DNA of 19,176 nt from PNMQ01 sp964478775 (GCA_964478775.1 CAYZJC010000029.1:1-19176), one strand, 5' to 3'. Counted from the first letter of the stretch, positions 1 to 8,524 are shown. Notes: a model not told the origin generated them from the letters alone. Translations and numbers: made by a program.

Positions 1-162
1 TCCCTATCAACCAAACTATGGAAGCGTTTTATATCAAGCAAGTCCTGCAGTGGTTCCCTATCAACCAAACTATGGAAGCGTTTTATATCAAGCAAGTCCT
101 GCAGTGGTTCCCTATCAACCAAACTATGGAAGCGTTTTATATCAAGCAAGTCCTGCAGTGGT
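1..162 (+). repeat. Three identical 54-bp tandem repeats (coding, 18 aa each)
   Basis: Positions 1-54, 55-108 and 109-162 are identical. The period is 54 bp, a multiple of three, so the array stays in frame and encodes three copies of an 18-residue Tyr/Gln/Pro-rich unit (VPYQPNYGSVLYQASPAV, circularly permuted). The array begins at the first base of the window, so more copies may lie upstream. Perfect identity at DNA level indicates recent expansion or ongoing homogenisation. There are no spacers, so this is not a CRISPR array. Confidence 0.95.
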
Positions 163-382
163 TGAGAGGTTTTTTTTTACTGAACAAGCTTATACGAAAT
201 TGTTAAGTGATATGGTGTCAGTGGGTTGGACTGCTAAAGATATTACACTTGCTGCTGGATATAAGCCAGGTCATGCAAAAGATAATTTTGCAAGAATGAA
301 AACCTTATCATCTAATATGAAAAAAAAGAAATGGGACATTTTGATTGAAAATGACTATGTTAAATGGCTGTTGTCAGCATAA
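2..382 (+). CDS. 3' end of a repeat-containing protein of unknown function (5' partial)
   Basis: The reading frame is open from base 2 to the TAA at 380-382 and enters from outside the window; the internal GTG at 50 sits inside a repeat and is not a convincing start. The visible 126 residues are three 18-aa Tyr/Pro/Gln-rich repeats followed by a non-repetitive, mostly helical tail of about 73 residues (from about 163). The tail contains a GWTAKDITLAAGY stretch, then a Lys-rich segment, and ends KWLLSA. I do not recognise the family. The tail could be a small globular or DNA-binding domain and the repeats a flexible or surface-exposed arm, but nothing in the sequence proves either. The next gene, ileS, starts 239 nt downstream on the same strand and is functionally unrelated. 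Confidence 0.6.
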   Translation, partial: PYQPNYGSVLYQASPAVVPYQPNYGSVLYQASPAVVPYQPNYGSVLYQASPAVVERFFFTEQAYTKLLSDMVSVGWTAKDITLAAGYKPGHAKDNFARMKTLSSNMKKKKWDILIENDYVKWLLSA

Positions 383-418
383 GATACATCAGCATAAGAT
401 ACATTAGAAAACATTGAT

Positions 419-480
419 TTCGCAGGAAAGTGGGGGTGGCAAGCTGTAGCGAATCTAACTTATGAAGACTGCGAATTTTT
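419..480 (+). terminator. Possible terminator: 7-bp stem with long loop before a T-run
   Basis: TTCGCAG at 419-425 pairs with CTGCGAA at 469-475, and the right arm runs into a short T-run (to about 480). The 43-nt loop makes it a poor intrinsic terminator by itself. It is the only such structure between the repeat gene (stop at 382) and ileS. The stop codon region just upstream also carries a 15-bp direct duplication (AGCATAAGATACATC twice, about 377-406). Confidence 0.25.
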
Positions 481-526
481 TACACACCTATATTGTCTTA
501 GGGAAAAACCCCATTCTTATTTTGCT

Positions 527-532
527 TATAAT
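527..532 (+). promoter_or_regulatory. Candidate -10 box for ileS
   Basis: A perfect TATAAT lies 95 nt before the chosen ileS start, in an otherwise gene-free stretch. No good -35 hexamer sits 16-18 nt upstream (the sequence there is A-rich). The nearest TTG-containing hexamer, TTGTCT at 493-498, is 28 nt away, which is too far. Only the -10 element is supported. Confidence 0.3.
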
Positions 533-621
533 AGTAAAATTTGTTAAAGTCAGGTGAAGATGCACTTAGCATGTCAAAATTTTAATTTACAAAAGCCATT
601 TAAATGAAAAGGTTCGCAGTG

Positions 622-3417
622 ATGACAGACTATAAAGATTCCGTTTTTCTACCTAAAACGCAGTTTTCAATGAAAGCTAACTTGGGTGTGCGTGAACCGT
701 TGATGTTGCAGCACTGGCAAGATACAAAACTCTATGAGCAAGTTAGGCAAGCCAGTCAAGGACGCCAAAAATTTATTTTGCACTTTGGCCCCCCTTATGC
801 AAACGGACATATCCACATAGGCCATGCTTTGAGTAAAATTTTAAAGGATGTTGTAAACAAGTCTTACCAAATGCAAGGGTATGATGCTGTGTTGATTCCT
901 GGGTGGGATTGTCATGGTCTGCCTATCGAATGGAAAATTGAAGAACAATATCGCGCCAAAGGACTTAATAAAGACCAAGTTGACCCGATTGCTTTTCGCA
1001 GTGAATGTCGTGCATTTGCCCAAAAATGGACAGATATACAAAAAGAAGAATTCAAACGCCTTGGCATTTTAGCAGATTTTGATAATGCGTATTCCACAAT
1101 GGCCTTTCAAACAGAAGCTAAAATTGTGGAAGAGCTTGGGAAATTTTTAATGAATGGGTCGTTGTACCGTGGGTTAAAGCCTGTGTTGTGGTCAGTTGTT
1201 GAAAAAACAGCTTTGGCAGAAGCTGAGGTTGAATATAAAGACCATGTGAGTGATTCAATCACCATTGGTTTTCCGATAGCCTCCTTTACAAACCCACTCT
1301 TGCAGGATGTAAAAGCCGTTATTTGGACAACCACCCCTTGGACGATTCCTGCCAACCGCGCGATTTCTTTTGGAACAGAAATTGCTTATAGCGTTGTGCA
1401 AACAAATGTAGCAACCGACTATATTGCGGTTGGCGAAAAGTTTTTAATTGCAAATGAGAGATTAGAAGCCTTTAAAGAAATGACTGGCCTCGTTGATGTG
1501 ACTATATTGGGTTTCATAACGGCAGCCGACCTTGAAGGTACGACATGTCACCACCCTTGGCATGGTAACGGATATGATTTCGATGTGCCAATGTTAGCTG
1601 GTGATCATGTCACAACTGATGCTGGTACAGGGCTTGTGCACACAGCCCCTGGTCATGGTATAGAAGACTTTGAGGTATGCAAGGTATATGGTGTCGAGGT
1701 GCCACAAACTGTAGATAATGATGGAACATATTATGCCCATGTGCCTTTAATGGAACAAGTCCATATTTTTAAGGCGAACCCCAAAGTTATAGCGCTGTTA
1801 AAAGAGGCTGGGGCCTTGTTGTCTGCTGCAAAGCTTAGCCATAGTTATCCTCATTCTTGGCGTTCAAAGGCCCCGCTTATTTATCGCACAACCTCACAAT
1901 GGTTTGTGTCGATGGATGTCAATGGTTTACGCCAAAAAGCATTAGATGCAATTGAACAAGTGGAATGGTTCCCTGCACAAGGCAAAAACCGTATTCGTAG
2001 CATGGTGGAATCAAGGCCTGATTGGTGCTTGTCTCGCCAACGTGCCTGGGGAACCCCTATCACTGTGTTTGTTAATAAAGAAACGGGGCAGTTGTTGCGT
2101 GATGAAAAAATTCACCAACGTATTGTGGATATGATTGCAAAAGAAGGTGCGGACGTATGGTTTAAAAACGATGCAGCCTTCTTTTTACAAGGCGATTACC
2201 CCGCTGAAGAATATGAAAAGATCAATGACATTTTAGATGTCTGGTTTGATTCTGGCTGTACGCATGCCTTCACTTTAATAGATAACCCCAATGTTCAATG
2301 GCCAGCAGATGTATATTTAGAAGGTTCTGACCAACACCGCGGCTGGTTTCAATCCTCTTTACTGGAAAGCTGTGGCACACGTGGCATAGCCCCTTATAAA
2401 AAGGTGGTTACCCATGGTTTCGTGTTAGATGAAAAAGGCTATAAAATGTCTAAGTCATTGGGCAATACCGTAACGCCAGAACAGGTGATTAAAAAATATG
2501 GAGTTGACTTGTTAAGGCTATGGGTTGTGAACTGTGACTACAGTGAAGACCTTCGTATTGGTGATGAAATTTTAAAACGCCAAGAAGACATCTATAGACG
2601 TTTTAGAAATACTTTGCGTTACTTGCTTGGTGCAATCAGTGAATTTAGTGAAGCTGAAACCTTGCCCTATGCGCAAATGCCTGCATTGGAAAAATATATT
2701 TATCATCAATTGGCACAACTTTCAAAATTGCATAAAAAGTCTGTTGAAGCTTTTGATTTTTCTACATTTTACGGGGCATTACATAATTTTNNNNNNNNNN
2801 TTAGAAAAGATGCTTTGTATTGCGATCGTGCAGATGGGTTGCGTCGTAGGGCCACACGAACTGTCATGAACACGATATTGCAAGCGCTTATTGCTTGGTT
2901 GGCGCCAGTGCTCAGCTTTACAGCGCAAGAAGCGCATGACGAATATCAAGCCCAATTAGGCGTCCCGGATTCAGATAGAAAAAGTATTCACCTCGGCTTA
3001 TTTTCCACCTTTGATGAAAGCTTTGAAAATGAAGCTTTGGATGAACAATGGACTGCCCTTAGAAACTTTCGTAAAGTCATTACCGCTGCTTTGGAAAAAG
3101 AACGTGCAGCGAAAACGATTGGTTCAAGTTTGCAGGCTTCGGTAGATGTTTATATACCAAATGAGTTAGCGCCTCATTTTGAAGAAGTTGATTTAGCCGA
3201 GCTTAGCATTACGTCTGCGGCAAAATTAAAAGTCGGTGAACCAATGCCTGAAGATGCTTTTACAACAGCAGAAAGCACTGAAGTTGGCGTGGTTGTGTCA
3301 GTTGCTGAAGGAAACAAATGTCAACGATGCTGGCGTGTTTTGCCAGAAGTGGGTTCAAAGTCACGTATAGATTCAGCGCATGCTGACATTTGTATAAGAT
3401 GCGAAGAAGCGTTGTAG
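622..3417 (+). CDS. ileS: Isoleucyl-tRNA synthetase (interrupted by an assembly gap)
   Basis: Class I aminoacyl-tRNA synthetase that charges tRNA-Ile in the cytoplasm. Seen in sequence: the HIGH-type motif GPPYANGHIHIGHAL near residue 55; GWDCHGLPIEWK; WTTTPWTIPANRA in the editing (CP1) domain; WFDSG; the KMSKS motif in GYKMSKSLGN; and a C-terminal zinc-binding set CxxC...CxxC (CQRCW...CIRC). The first in-frame ATG is 604, but I prefer 622: AAAAGG at 607-612 lies 9 nt before it, and the resulting start (MTDYKDSVFLPKT) aligns with the usual bacterial IleRS beginning (MSDYK...LP.T). Residues between HNF and RKDALYCD are lost in the 10-N gap; family comparison suggests about 12 residues belong there, so the true protein is about 939 aa. 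The many conserved blocks resemble alphaproteobacterial IleRS. It looks functional and is followed by a strong terminator. Confidence 0.97.
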   Translation: MTDYKDSVFLPKTQFSMKANLGVREPLMLQHWQDTKLYEQVRQASQGRQKFILHFGPPYANGHIHIGHALSKILKDVVNKSYQMQGYDAVLIPGWDCHGLPIEWKIEEQYRAKGLNKDQVDPIAFRSECRAFAQKWTDIQKEEFKRLGILADFDNAYSTMAFQTEAKIVEELGKFLMNGSLYRGLKPVLWSVVEKTALAEAEVEYKDHVSDSITIGFPIASFTNPLLQDVKAVIWTTTPWTIPANRAISFGTEIAYSVVQTNVATDYIAVGEKFLIANERLEAFKEMTGLVDVTILGFITAADLEGTTCHHPWHGNGYDFDVPMLAGDHVTTDAGTGLVHTAPGHGIEDFEVCKVYGVEVPQTVDNDGTYYAHVPLMEQVHIFKANPKVIALLKEAGALLSAAKLSHSYPHSWRSKAPLIYRTTSQWFVSMDVNGLRQKALDAIEQVEWFPAQGKNRIRSMVESRPDWCLSRQRAWGTPITVFVNKETGQLLRDEKIHQRIVDMIAKEGADVWFKNDAAFFLQGDYPAEEYEKINDILDVWFDSGCTHAFTLIDNPNVQWPADVYLEGSDQHRGWFQSSLLESCGTRGIAPYKKVVTHGFVLDEKGYKMSKSLGNTVTPEQVIKKYGVDLLRLWVVNCDYSEDLRIGDEILKRQEDIYRRFRNTLRYLLGAISEFSEAETLPYAQMPALEKYIYHQLAQLSKLHKKSVEAFDFSTFYGALHNFXXXXRKDALYCDRADGLRRRATRTVMNTILQALIAWLAPVLSFTAQEAHDEYQAQLGVPDSDRKSIHLGLFSTFDESFENEALDEQWTALRNFRKVITAALEKERAAKTIGSSLQASVDVYIPNELAPHFEEVDLAELSITSAAKLKVGEPMPEDAFTTAESTEVGVVVSVAEGNKCQRCWRVLPEVGSKSRIDSAHADICIRCEEAL
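2791..2800. other. Assembly gap (10 N) inside ileS
   Basis: Ten N bases interrupt the anticodon-binding half of ileS. The frame continues correctly on the other side (HNF before, RKDALYCD after). Known IleRS proteins have about 12 residues between these two points, where only 4 codons are represented, so the real gap is probably about 34 nt; 34 and 10 are equal modulo 3, which explains why the frame survives. Confidence 0.95.
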
Positions 3418-3450
3418 TCTTTTCTCGAGACACTTTTTACGATAATAGAA

Positions 3451-3483
3451 AAAAGCAGCAGCTCAGAACGAGTTGCTGCTTTT
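3451..3483 (+). terminator. Strong hairpin terminator after ileS
   Basis: AAAAGCAGCAGCTC (3451-3464) pairs with GAGTTGCTGCTTTT (3470-3483) across the 5-nt loop AGAAC. This gives a 14-bp stem with a single G-T wobble, with an A-run on the left arm and a T-run on the right. It lies 34 nt after the ileS stop and could work in both directions, although no gene converges from the right. Confidence 0.85.
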
Positions 3484-3484
3484 C

Positions 3485-3998
3485 ATATATCTCGGTGTAT
3501 TTACTAAGTTAATGTTTTTCAGCGATCAATTATAAAAATAAGGCATGTATTCTTGTTGTCTTAATAACTTTGACTGATTTGAATATAAAAAACTATCCTT
3601 TTATAAAAAGCATTGAGTGAATCTTGCCTTTATTATGGGGGATCTTCATAGAATAGGTTTTACTACACTATAACAGTACCAAGAAAAGACCTAGAACCCA
3701 ACTTTAGCGCACCTATATTTTGTTGATGTGGTCCCAATAGATTTTTTTATATGTTAAGGAAGAGTTTATGCGTAAGAAGCGCTGTGATAGATAACATGCT
3801 TTTTATTTTAATCAATTTAATATTTTGTTATGAAAATAGGAATATTATTTTAACTGTATCTACCTAACCTAGCGAAATCTTTTTTGATTGAGTATACGCT
3901 TTAAAAACAAGGAAGCGGTATGTGTTGATTGCCAGCGTGCCTTGGTGAGACATTGACACAAATGAGAAAAGGACAGCGTGCATAAAAGGAATGTAAAA
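3485..3998. other. Gene-free AT-rich intergenic stretch
   Basis: I see no credible gene on either strand and no tRNA-like arms. It holds one weak promoter-like pair, TTGACT (3570-3575) with TATCCT (3594-3599) at 18-nt spacing, which is 400 nt from the next gene. At 3768-3794 an 8-codon frame (MRKKRCDR) follows AAGGAAG; I take it as chance or at most an unproven leader peptide. The decamer TTGAGTATAC at 3888-3897 recurs at 5211-5220 in front of the next gene. Confidence 0.6.
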
Positions 3999-4961
3999 AT
4001 GAATGTTCACACATCCGTCTTTCTATTGTCAAAACACTATAAATTTTTTTTTGGTATAGCGATCTGTTGTTGTTATATGCTCTCGTGTCATGAGGGGAGA
4101 GCCCAAGAAGAAGACTTCCCTCCTGCTCAGCTAAGCCCTTCTACATTGCCTCCAATATCTGCGCAAACGTTAAAATTTTCCCCCATACAAACACAAGAGT
4201 CTGATTCAGGAGACACCTTTGCTTCTGAATTTTTTGGGAATAAAGAAGTCGTTTTCGCAACCCCTTTTCTTGAACGCTATGCAAGGTGTTCTGCCGTCAC
4301 TTGGAATATATTGGCTACCGGAATTAGTGATGCAGAAGCTTTGCTACATGCCGCTGGTGTTGCCATGATTGCATGTTCTGGCGCTATGCCGCAGCACTTA
4401 CAAAGAGACTTTGCCGTTTATGCTGTTCAAATTGCGATTGTGGCTTATGGCATTAGCAACTTAAATTCGTTTGCAGAAAAAGTGGTTGAGGTGAGGGAAG
4501 CACAGGCGATTGAATATGAAAGGCTTAATCGTGAAAATGCACTCAACGTTTCACAAGTGCTCATAGGTGAGCATCATCTTCAAGCTGCGAGCACTACATT
4601 CACAACCCCCTTTTTGGAACGCTACTATACAACATGCGCTGTGTTGCGTAATATCACCTGGGACAACTTGGGGTTTTTCACAATTTTGTTAAAGTCGGCC
4701 GCTTATAGTATTGCCAATTGGTCAAACACAGCCACGACAGAAAAGTCTCGATCAGACTTGTTGTTGGTAGCCATGTTTGTTGGTTTCACAAGCATATTTT
4801 GTGAATACTATGTTAAGTATTTGGCAAAGAATACCCCTAAAATGGAACAAAAAGCGCTTGAAGCAAGGCATATTAACAGGGTCAGAGTTGCGCACTCAAA
4901 CCATGCTTTAGCATCTGCTACTTCACATCTGCCCGTGATAAATGAGGAAGAAAAGGTTTAG
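3999..4961 (+). CDS. Exported/membrane protein with two tandem ~115-aa copies, function unknown
   Basis: I chose ATG 3999, not the GTG at 3978, because AAAAGGA (3984-3990) lies 8 nt in front of it. The 320-aa product starts with a basic stretch and a hydrophobic, Cys-rich core (about residues 17-31) followed by MLSC and GRAQ. It could be a signal peptide cut after ..RA(Q) or an imperfect lipobox at MLSC, since Met replaces the usual Leu/Val/Ile at -3. The body is an internal duplication: TPFLERYARCSAVTWNI (from residue 88) and TPFLERYYTTCAVLRNI (from residue 203), 115 residues apart. Each copy carries two hydrophobic segments (about 115-132 and 139-155; 225-240 and 254-270), suggesting a four-helix membrane protein made by doubling a two-helix unit. 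The tail is charged (NEEEKV). I recognise no family. It precedes the polymorphic toxin locus on the same strand but is separated from it by 384 nt and a transposase scrap, so a shared function is only a possibility. Confidence 0.75.
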   Translation: MNVHTSVFLLSKHYKFFFGIAICCCYMLSCHEGRAQEEDFPPAQLSPSTLPPISAQTLKFSPIQTQESDSGDTFASEFFGNKEVVFATPFLERYARCSAVTWNILATGISDAEALLHAAGVAMIACSGAMPQHLQRDFAVYAVQIAIVAYGISNLNSFAEKVVEVREAQAIEYERLNRENALNVSQVLIGEHHLQAASTTFTTPFLERYYTTCAVLRNITWDNLGFFTILLKSAAYSIANWSNTATTEKSRSDLLLVAMFVGFTSIFCEYYVKYLAKNTPKMEQKALEARHINRVRVAHSNHALASATSHLPVINEEEKV

Positions 4962-4969
4962 CTTTGATA

Positions 4970-5106
4970 TCAAAGAGGGATGGGAGTTGAAAAATAAAAA
5001 TGAAATCGTTCGGCTAGATGACCAATGGCGGTTTCTACTTTTCGACGAATATTCCTCATAAGAGATAACGGTCACTGTCCAAAGTAGTGGCCGCGCTTGT
5101 TTGGTA
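4970..5106 (-). pseudogene. Probable remnant of a transposase C-terminus
   Basis: On the minus strand, 5059 down to a stop at 4970-4972 reads MRNIRRKVETAIGHLAERF and a short tail. The pattern RRxxETxxGxLxERF resembles the C-terminal end of DDE transposases of the IS982/IS4-type groups. Upstream the similarity seems to continue in another frame (TTLDSDRYLL, then a stop), which implies a frameshift. There is no room for the rest of a transposase and no inverted repeats are evident, so this would be a decayed insertion-sequence end. A 14-bp palindrome CTTTGATATCAAAG (4962-4975) lies at its edge, directly behind the stop of the preceding gene. The call rests on a short motif and could be coincidence. 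Confidence 0.35.
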
Positions 5107-5193
5107 GGGCTATAAGCAAAATGCATGCATTTATAAATATAAAATTATTATAAAATTTTATATTGTTTTATTTTAATCGAATGATATAACGTA

Positions 5194-5221
5194 TTGCAAA
5201 ACTTATCTGCTTGAGTATACT
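5194..5221 (+). promoter_or_regulatory. Candidate sigma70-type promoter for the Sel1/CdiA-like locus
   Basis: TTGCAA (5194-5199), a 16-nt spacer and TATACT (5216-5221) lie about 125 nt before the ATG at 5346, in a very AT-rich stretch. The -10 matches consensus at 5 of 6 positions and the -35 at 4 of 6. The -10 overlaps the decamer TTGAGTATAC (5211-5220), which also occurs before the gene at 3999. Confidence 0.4.
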
Positions 5222-5345
5222 AATAAAAACTGCTTAAAAATGTTGGAACGTTTCATCACATAAACACTATAATTTTGCGATTGTTAAATTGGTGAGGTGA
5301 GAGGTTATCATTTGAAAGATGTGTCATACAATAAGGATATTCAAA

Positions 5346-8300
5346 ATGAAAGTTTTTCTCTCTTCACTTATTCATCGATTAGTTTTACTTTCTTTTGTGT
5401 ACGCATCTGTATTGCCTTCTTGGGCGTGGGCTTTAGATGAGATCAATACACAAGATCGTAAAATTTCTTCCTCGCTGACAGCATATCAGGCGGACACGCC
5501 TTCCTTTTCATCTCAAGTTGATTTATATCAAGAAGCTTTAAACCATCAGCAAACAGCAGTTGTCAATACAGAAGGTGTTAAGGAAGCTTTAACAACTCTT
5601 GTGCATCGTTTGCTATCTGTTAAAGAAAAAGATGAATTATTTGCTTTGGCGCAGGCTTATGAATTAGGGCAAATTAAAGGCATTTCAAAAAATAATGATA
5701 ATGCCCTGCGAAATTATAGATTAGCTATTACAGCTGGTCATGGGGAGGCTGAAAACAAATTAAATGCATTCGTGGAAGTATTGGCGAATGAAGCAATTGC
5801 AGAAACGCATAATGGTCAAAAAAGACATCAGCTTGGCAACTACTATTATAATGGAGTAGGTGTTCAAAAAGACTATGCGAAAGCAAAAGAATGGTTTGAA
5901 AAAGCTTTGGCTGTGGGAAACCAAAATAGTTCTTTTTATCTCGGGTTAATATTTGAATATGGAGACGGAGTTGATGTTGATTATTTTGAGGCACTAAAAT
6001 ATTATACGCGCAATGCACAGGACAAAGGACGTGTTGAGCGTGTGGTTGGAAAACTCAACACACAAAGTCAAACGTCTGATGTATACCTCTATCAAAAAGG
6101 GAAATGTTGTGAATATGGGTATGGTTTTGTAAAAGACTTATATGCTGCTTTCACTATCTATAAAAAAGTTATAGAAAACAGTCCAGAAAATTCCCCTTTA
6201 TTTAACAATGCAAGCAAAGCCATTGAACGCATATTAACATGCAATGATGGGGATGTCTTATTTCAGATTGCCCAAATGTATGAAACCAGCTACGAGGGTT
6301 TTTTTACATCTGATGTAAAGTTGGCACTTAACGCTTATAGATTAGCTATTGAAGCTGGTCATGGGGAGGCTGAAAACAAATTAAATGCATTCGTGGAAGT
6401 ATTAACGAATGAAGCCATGGCAGAAACAAAAAACGGTAACAAAAGATATCAGATTGGTTACTACTATTCTAATGGAATAGGTGTTCAAGAAGACTATGCG
6501 AAAGCAAAAGAATGGTTTGAAAGATCTATAGCCTTTAAGAATGCACATGGATATCGGTCTCTTGGTATTATGTATGAAAAGGGATTGTCTGTAGTAAGTG
6601 ATTTATTTAAAGCATTAGAATATTATTATGAATCAAAAAAATATGGATATAGTCAATATTTACAAGACATAGAAAGAGTTGTAGGAAAACTAAATCAAGC
6701 AGATGAAAATGATGCTGTTATCCAATACACAAAAGCGATGTGTTTTGAATACGGATATGGCTTTAATAAAGATAATAAAAAAGCATTAGCATTATACAAC
6801 AAGGCTGCTGCACAAAATCATTTGGCATCTCGTTTTAAGCTGGCAAAATTTCACCACGAAGAGAAGGGGATTACGCAAGAAAATGAAGTTGAAATCTCAT
6901 CTGTTTTTAAAGAAGCAGCTATGGCAGGTAATCCGCAAGCACAATTTGAGTTTGCTAAACTGATTGAAAATAAAAAGATACAACAACAGCATTTTGTAGA
7001 TACTGACACCGCAGTTACGATAGAAGAATTAGATAACCTGATATTTTTACGCCCTAAAAAAGAGGTCTATTATCCCTTTTCAGTTGAACGTTACCATTAT
7101 GCCATTAATTATTATGCGTTAGCAGCAAAACAAAATTATCCAAAAGCAAAAGAGAAACTAACAGAACTCCTGAAAAAAATATCATTAAAAGATTTAACAA
7201 CATCTTTTTATAACCCTGAGGTGATTTCAGAATATTTTGAATTAAAAAAGAAGGACATAAAATGTGCTAACGCGATTATAAAGTGGTTAAATGATCAAAT
7301 TAAATACCAAGCACAAGACATTAGTCAATGGTCTATGAACGCTTTGGCGACTTTGTATCTTGACCCGCAATTTGTTTTGAAGAATGAAAAGAAAGGCTTG
7401 ATGCTTTTAGCACGCGCAAGCCTCGCTGGTTATGAAGAAGCGCAACACAACTTGTCTTTGTACGTTAACTATATTGACTTGTACAATAAGGCGCAAGATC
7501 CTGGCTTGATTTATTTGTTGGCATTTTGCTATGCCTACGGATATGGAGTCGAACAATCTTTAAATAAAACTTTTGACTTGTGTAGTTCTGCCGCACAGCG
7601 TGGCCATCTTGATTCCATGTACGCATTGGGTGAATTTTATAGCCATGGGTTTGATGGGTTGGCAGTGAATTATACATTGGCTGTTGATTGGTATCAAAAA
7701 GCTGCAGAAAAAGAACATGCCCTTTCACAATGTGCATTGGGTCAATGCTATGAATACGGCATGTCTGTGAAGAAAAATATTGTTGAGGCGTTAAGGTATT
7801 ATGAATTAGCTAAAAATAACGACAATGAAGACGCCACCTATGACTTTGAACGCGTGATAAGAAATTTGAACACAAAAGCCTTTCAAGGCTCAATAGAAGA
7901 ACGTTTTATTTTAGGCATATTAAATGAGCGTGGGATTGGCTATAAAAAAAACATTAAGGCTGCTATAGAAAATTATAGAATAGCGAGTGAGCAAGGACAT
8001 CAGGGTGCTCAAAATAATTTAGCACTGTTGCTGCAAGAACAAGAGGGGTTTTGTAAAAACGAAGTGTATGCGCTGTTGTTAAGGGCATCGAGTGATAACA
8101 ATAGTGGGGCACAAGACAATTTTTCTGCTGAGATGATAGAGAGTATCAGACAAAAGGCTGATGACAATGATGCTGCGTCTCAATTTTTATTGGGTCAATG
8201 TTTTGAAAAAGGAAAGGGTGTTGATCAAAACTTTGAACGCGCCTTCCATTATTACAAGCTTTGCGCCGATCAACATGACAGGGACGCCATTAATGCCATG

Positions 8301-8514
8301 GGGCATCTGTATGAAAAGGGATTGTTTGTCGAACCTGACATGATTACGGCACTTTCATACTATGAAAAAGCTGCAAAGAGGAGGCATCCAGAAGCTGAGA
8401 AAAATCTAAAACGCATCGTTTCTCCTTTGCTGAATCAGAATACAGCTAAGTCTAGTGATGACTTATTGCTGTTAGCAGCCTTATATGCAAAAGGCATTAG
8501 CGTCGAACAAGACG
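5346..8514 (+). CDS. Secreted Sel1-repeat protein; probably the N-terminal part of the CdiA-like giant (3' end lost in gap)
   Basis: ATG 5346 is preferred over 5319 because AAGGA (5333-5337) lies 8 nt before it, and it gives a clean signal peptide: MK, a hydrophobic core (VLLSFVYASVLP) and a likely cut after AWA at residue 29. The rest, to the gap (1056 codons), is a long series of Sel1-like (TPR-related) helical repeats with the signature A..LG..Y..G.GV..D..KA..WY.KAA, for example YYYNGVGVQKDYAKAKEWFEKA and CYAYGYGVEQSLNKTF. Sel1 arrays are protein-binding solenoids; in host-associated bacteria exported Sel1 proteins often act on host or envelope partners. A 207-aa segment is duplicated (see repeats). 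The frame runs without a natural stop into the 10-N gap, and the open frame beyond the gap begins with more Sel1 repeats. So this is most likely the 5' part of one gene ending at 17795; the alternative is a separate gene whose last codons lie in the gap. Confidence 0.85.
5714..5901 (+). repeat. Direct repeat, copy 1 (coding, Sel1 unit)
   Basis: This 188-bp stretch recurs at 6335-6522 at a constant offset of 621 bp (207 codons) with no length change. It includes a long nearly identical core (GGTCATGGGGAGGCTGAAAA and following). It encodes the GHGEAENKLNAFVEVL...DYAKAKEWFE part of the Sel1 solenoid. Confidence 0.85.
6335..6522 (+). repeat. Direct repeat, copy 2 (coding, Sel1 unit)
   Basis: Second copy of the 5714-5901 segment. 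At protein level the similarity continues beyond it (ERVVGKLN and CxEYGYGF..D occur after both copies), so the duplicated unit is about 207 residues, several Sel1 repeats long, with later divergence. Confidence 0.85.
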
Positions 8515-8524
8515 NNNNNNNNNN
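8515..8524. other. Assembly gap (10 N) between the Sel1 and CdiA-like frames
   Basis: Ten N bases separate two long frames that both encode Sel1 repeats. The other 10-N run in this window is demonstrably not the true gap length, so the number of missing bases here is unknown and the apparent stop just after the gap (TAA 8532-8534) may be read in the wrong frame. Confidence 0.95.

Noticed and set aside
1..162. Repeat array as a CRISPR
   Set aside because: The 54-bp units abut one another with no spacers and stay in frame as protein-coding repeats.
604..621. Earlier ileS start at ATG 604
   Set aside because: ATG 622 has an AAAAGG site 9 nt upstream and matches the usual IleRS N-terminus; the extra six residues have no family support.
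3768..3794. 8-codon frame MRKKRCDR behind a good ribosome site (AAGGAAG)
   Set aside because: Too short to support; no attenuator-like structure or biosynthetic gene follows, so a leader peptide cannot be argued.
3485..3998. tRNA or small RNA in the long intergenic stretch
   Set aside because: No cloverleaf arms, no T-loop-like GTTCGA sequence and no terminator-ended structure were seen.
4942..5061. 39-aa + strand frame (MRKKRFSFDIKEGWEL...) overlapping the end of the membrane gene
   Set aside because: No ribosome site, overlaps the preceding stop, and the same DNA is better explained by the minus-strand transposase-like remnant.
5069..5093. Hairpin CGGTCACT / AGTGGCCG as terminator
   Set aside because: 8-bp stem with a wobble, 9-nt loop and no T-run; lies inside the probable transposase scrap.
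5728..6018. 96-aa minus-strand frame opposite the Sel1 repeats
   Set aside because: Shadow of a strongly supported + strand gene, with no start signals or recognisable domain.
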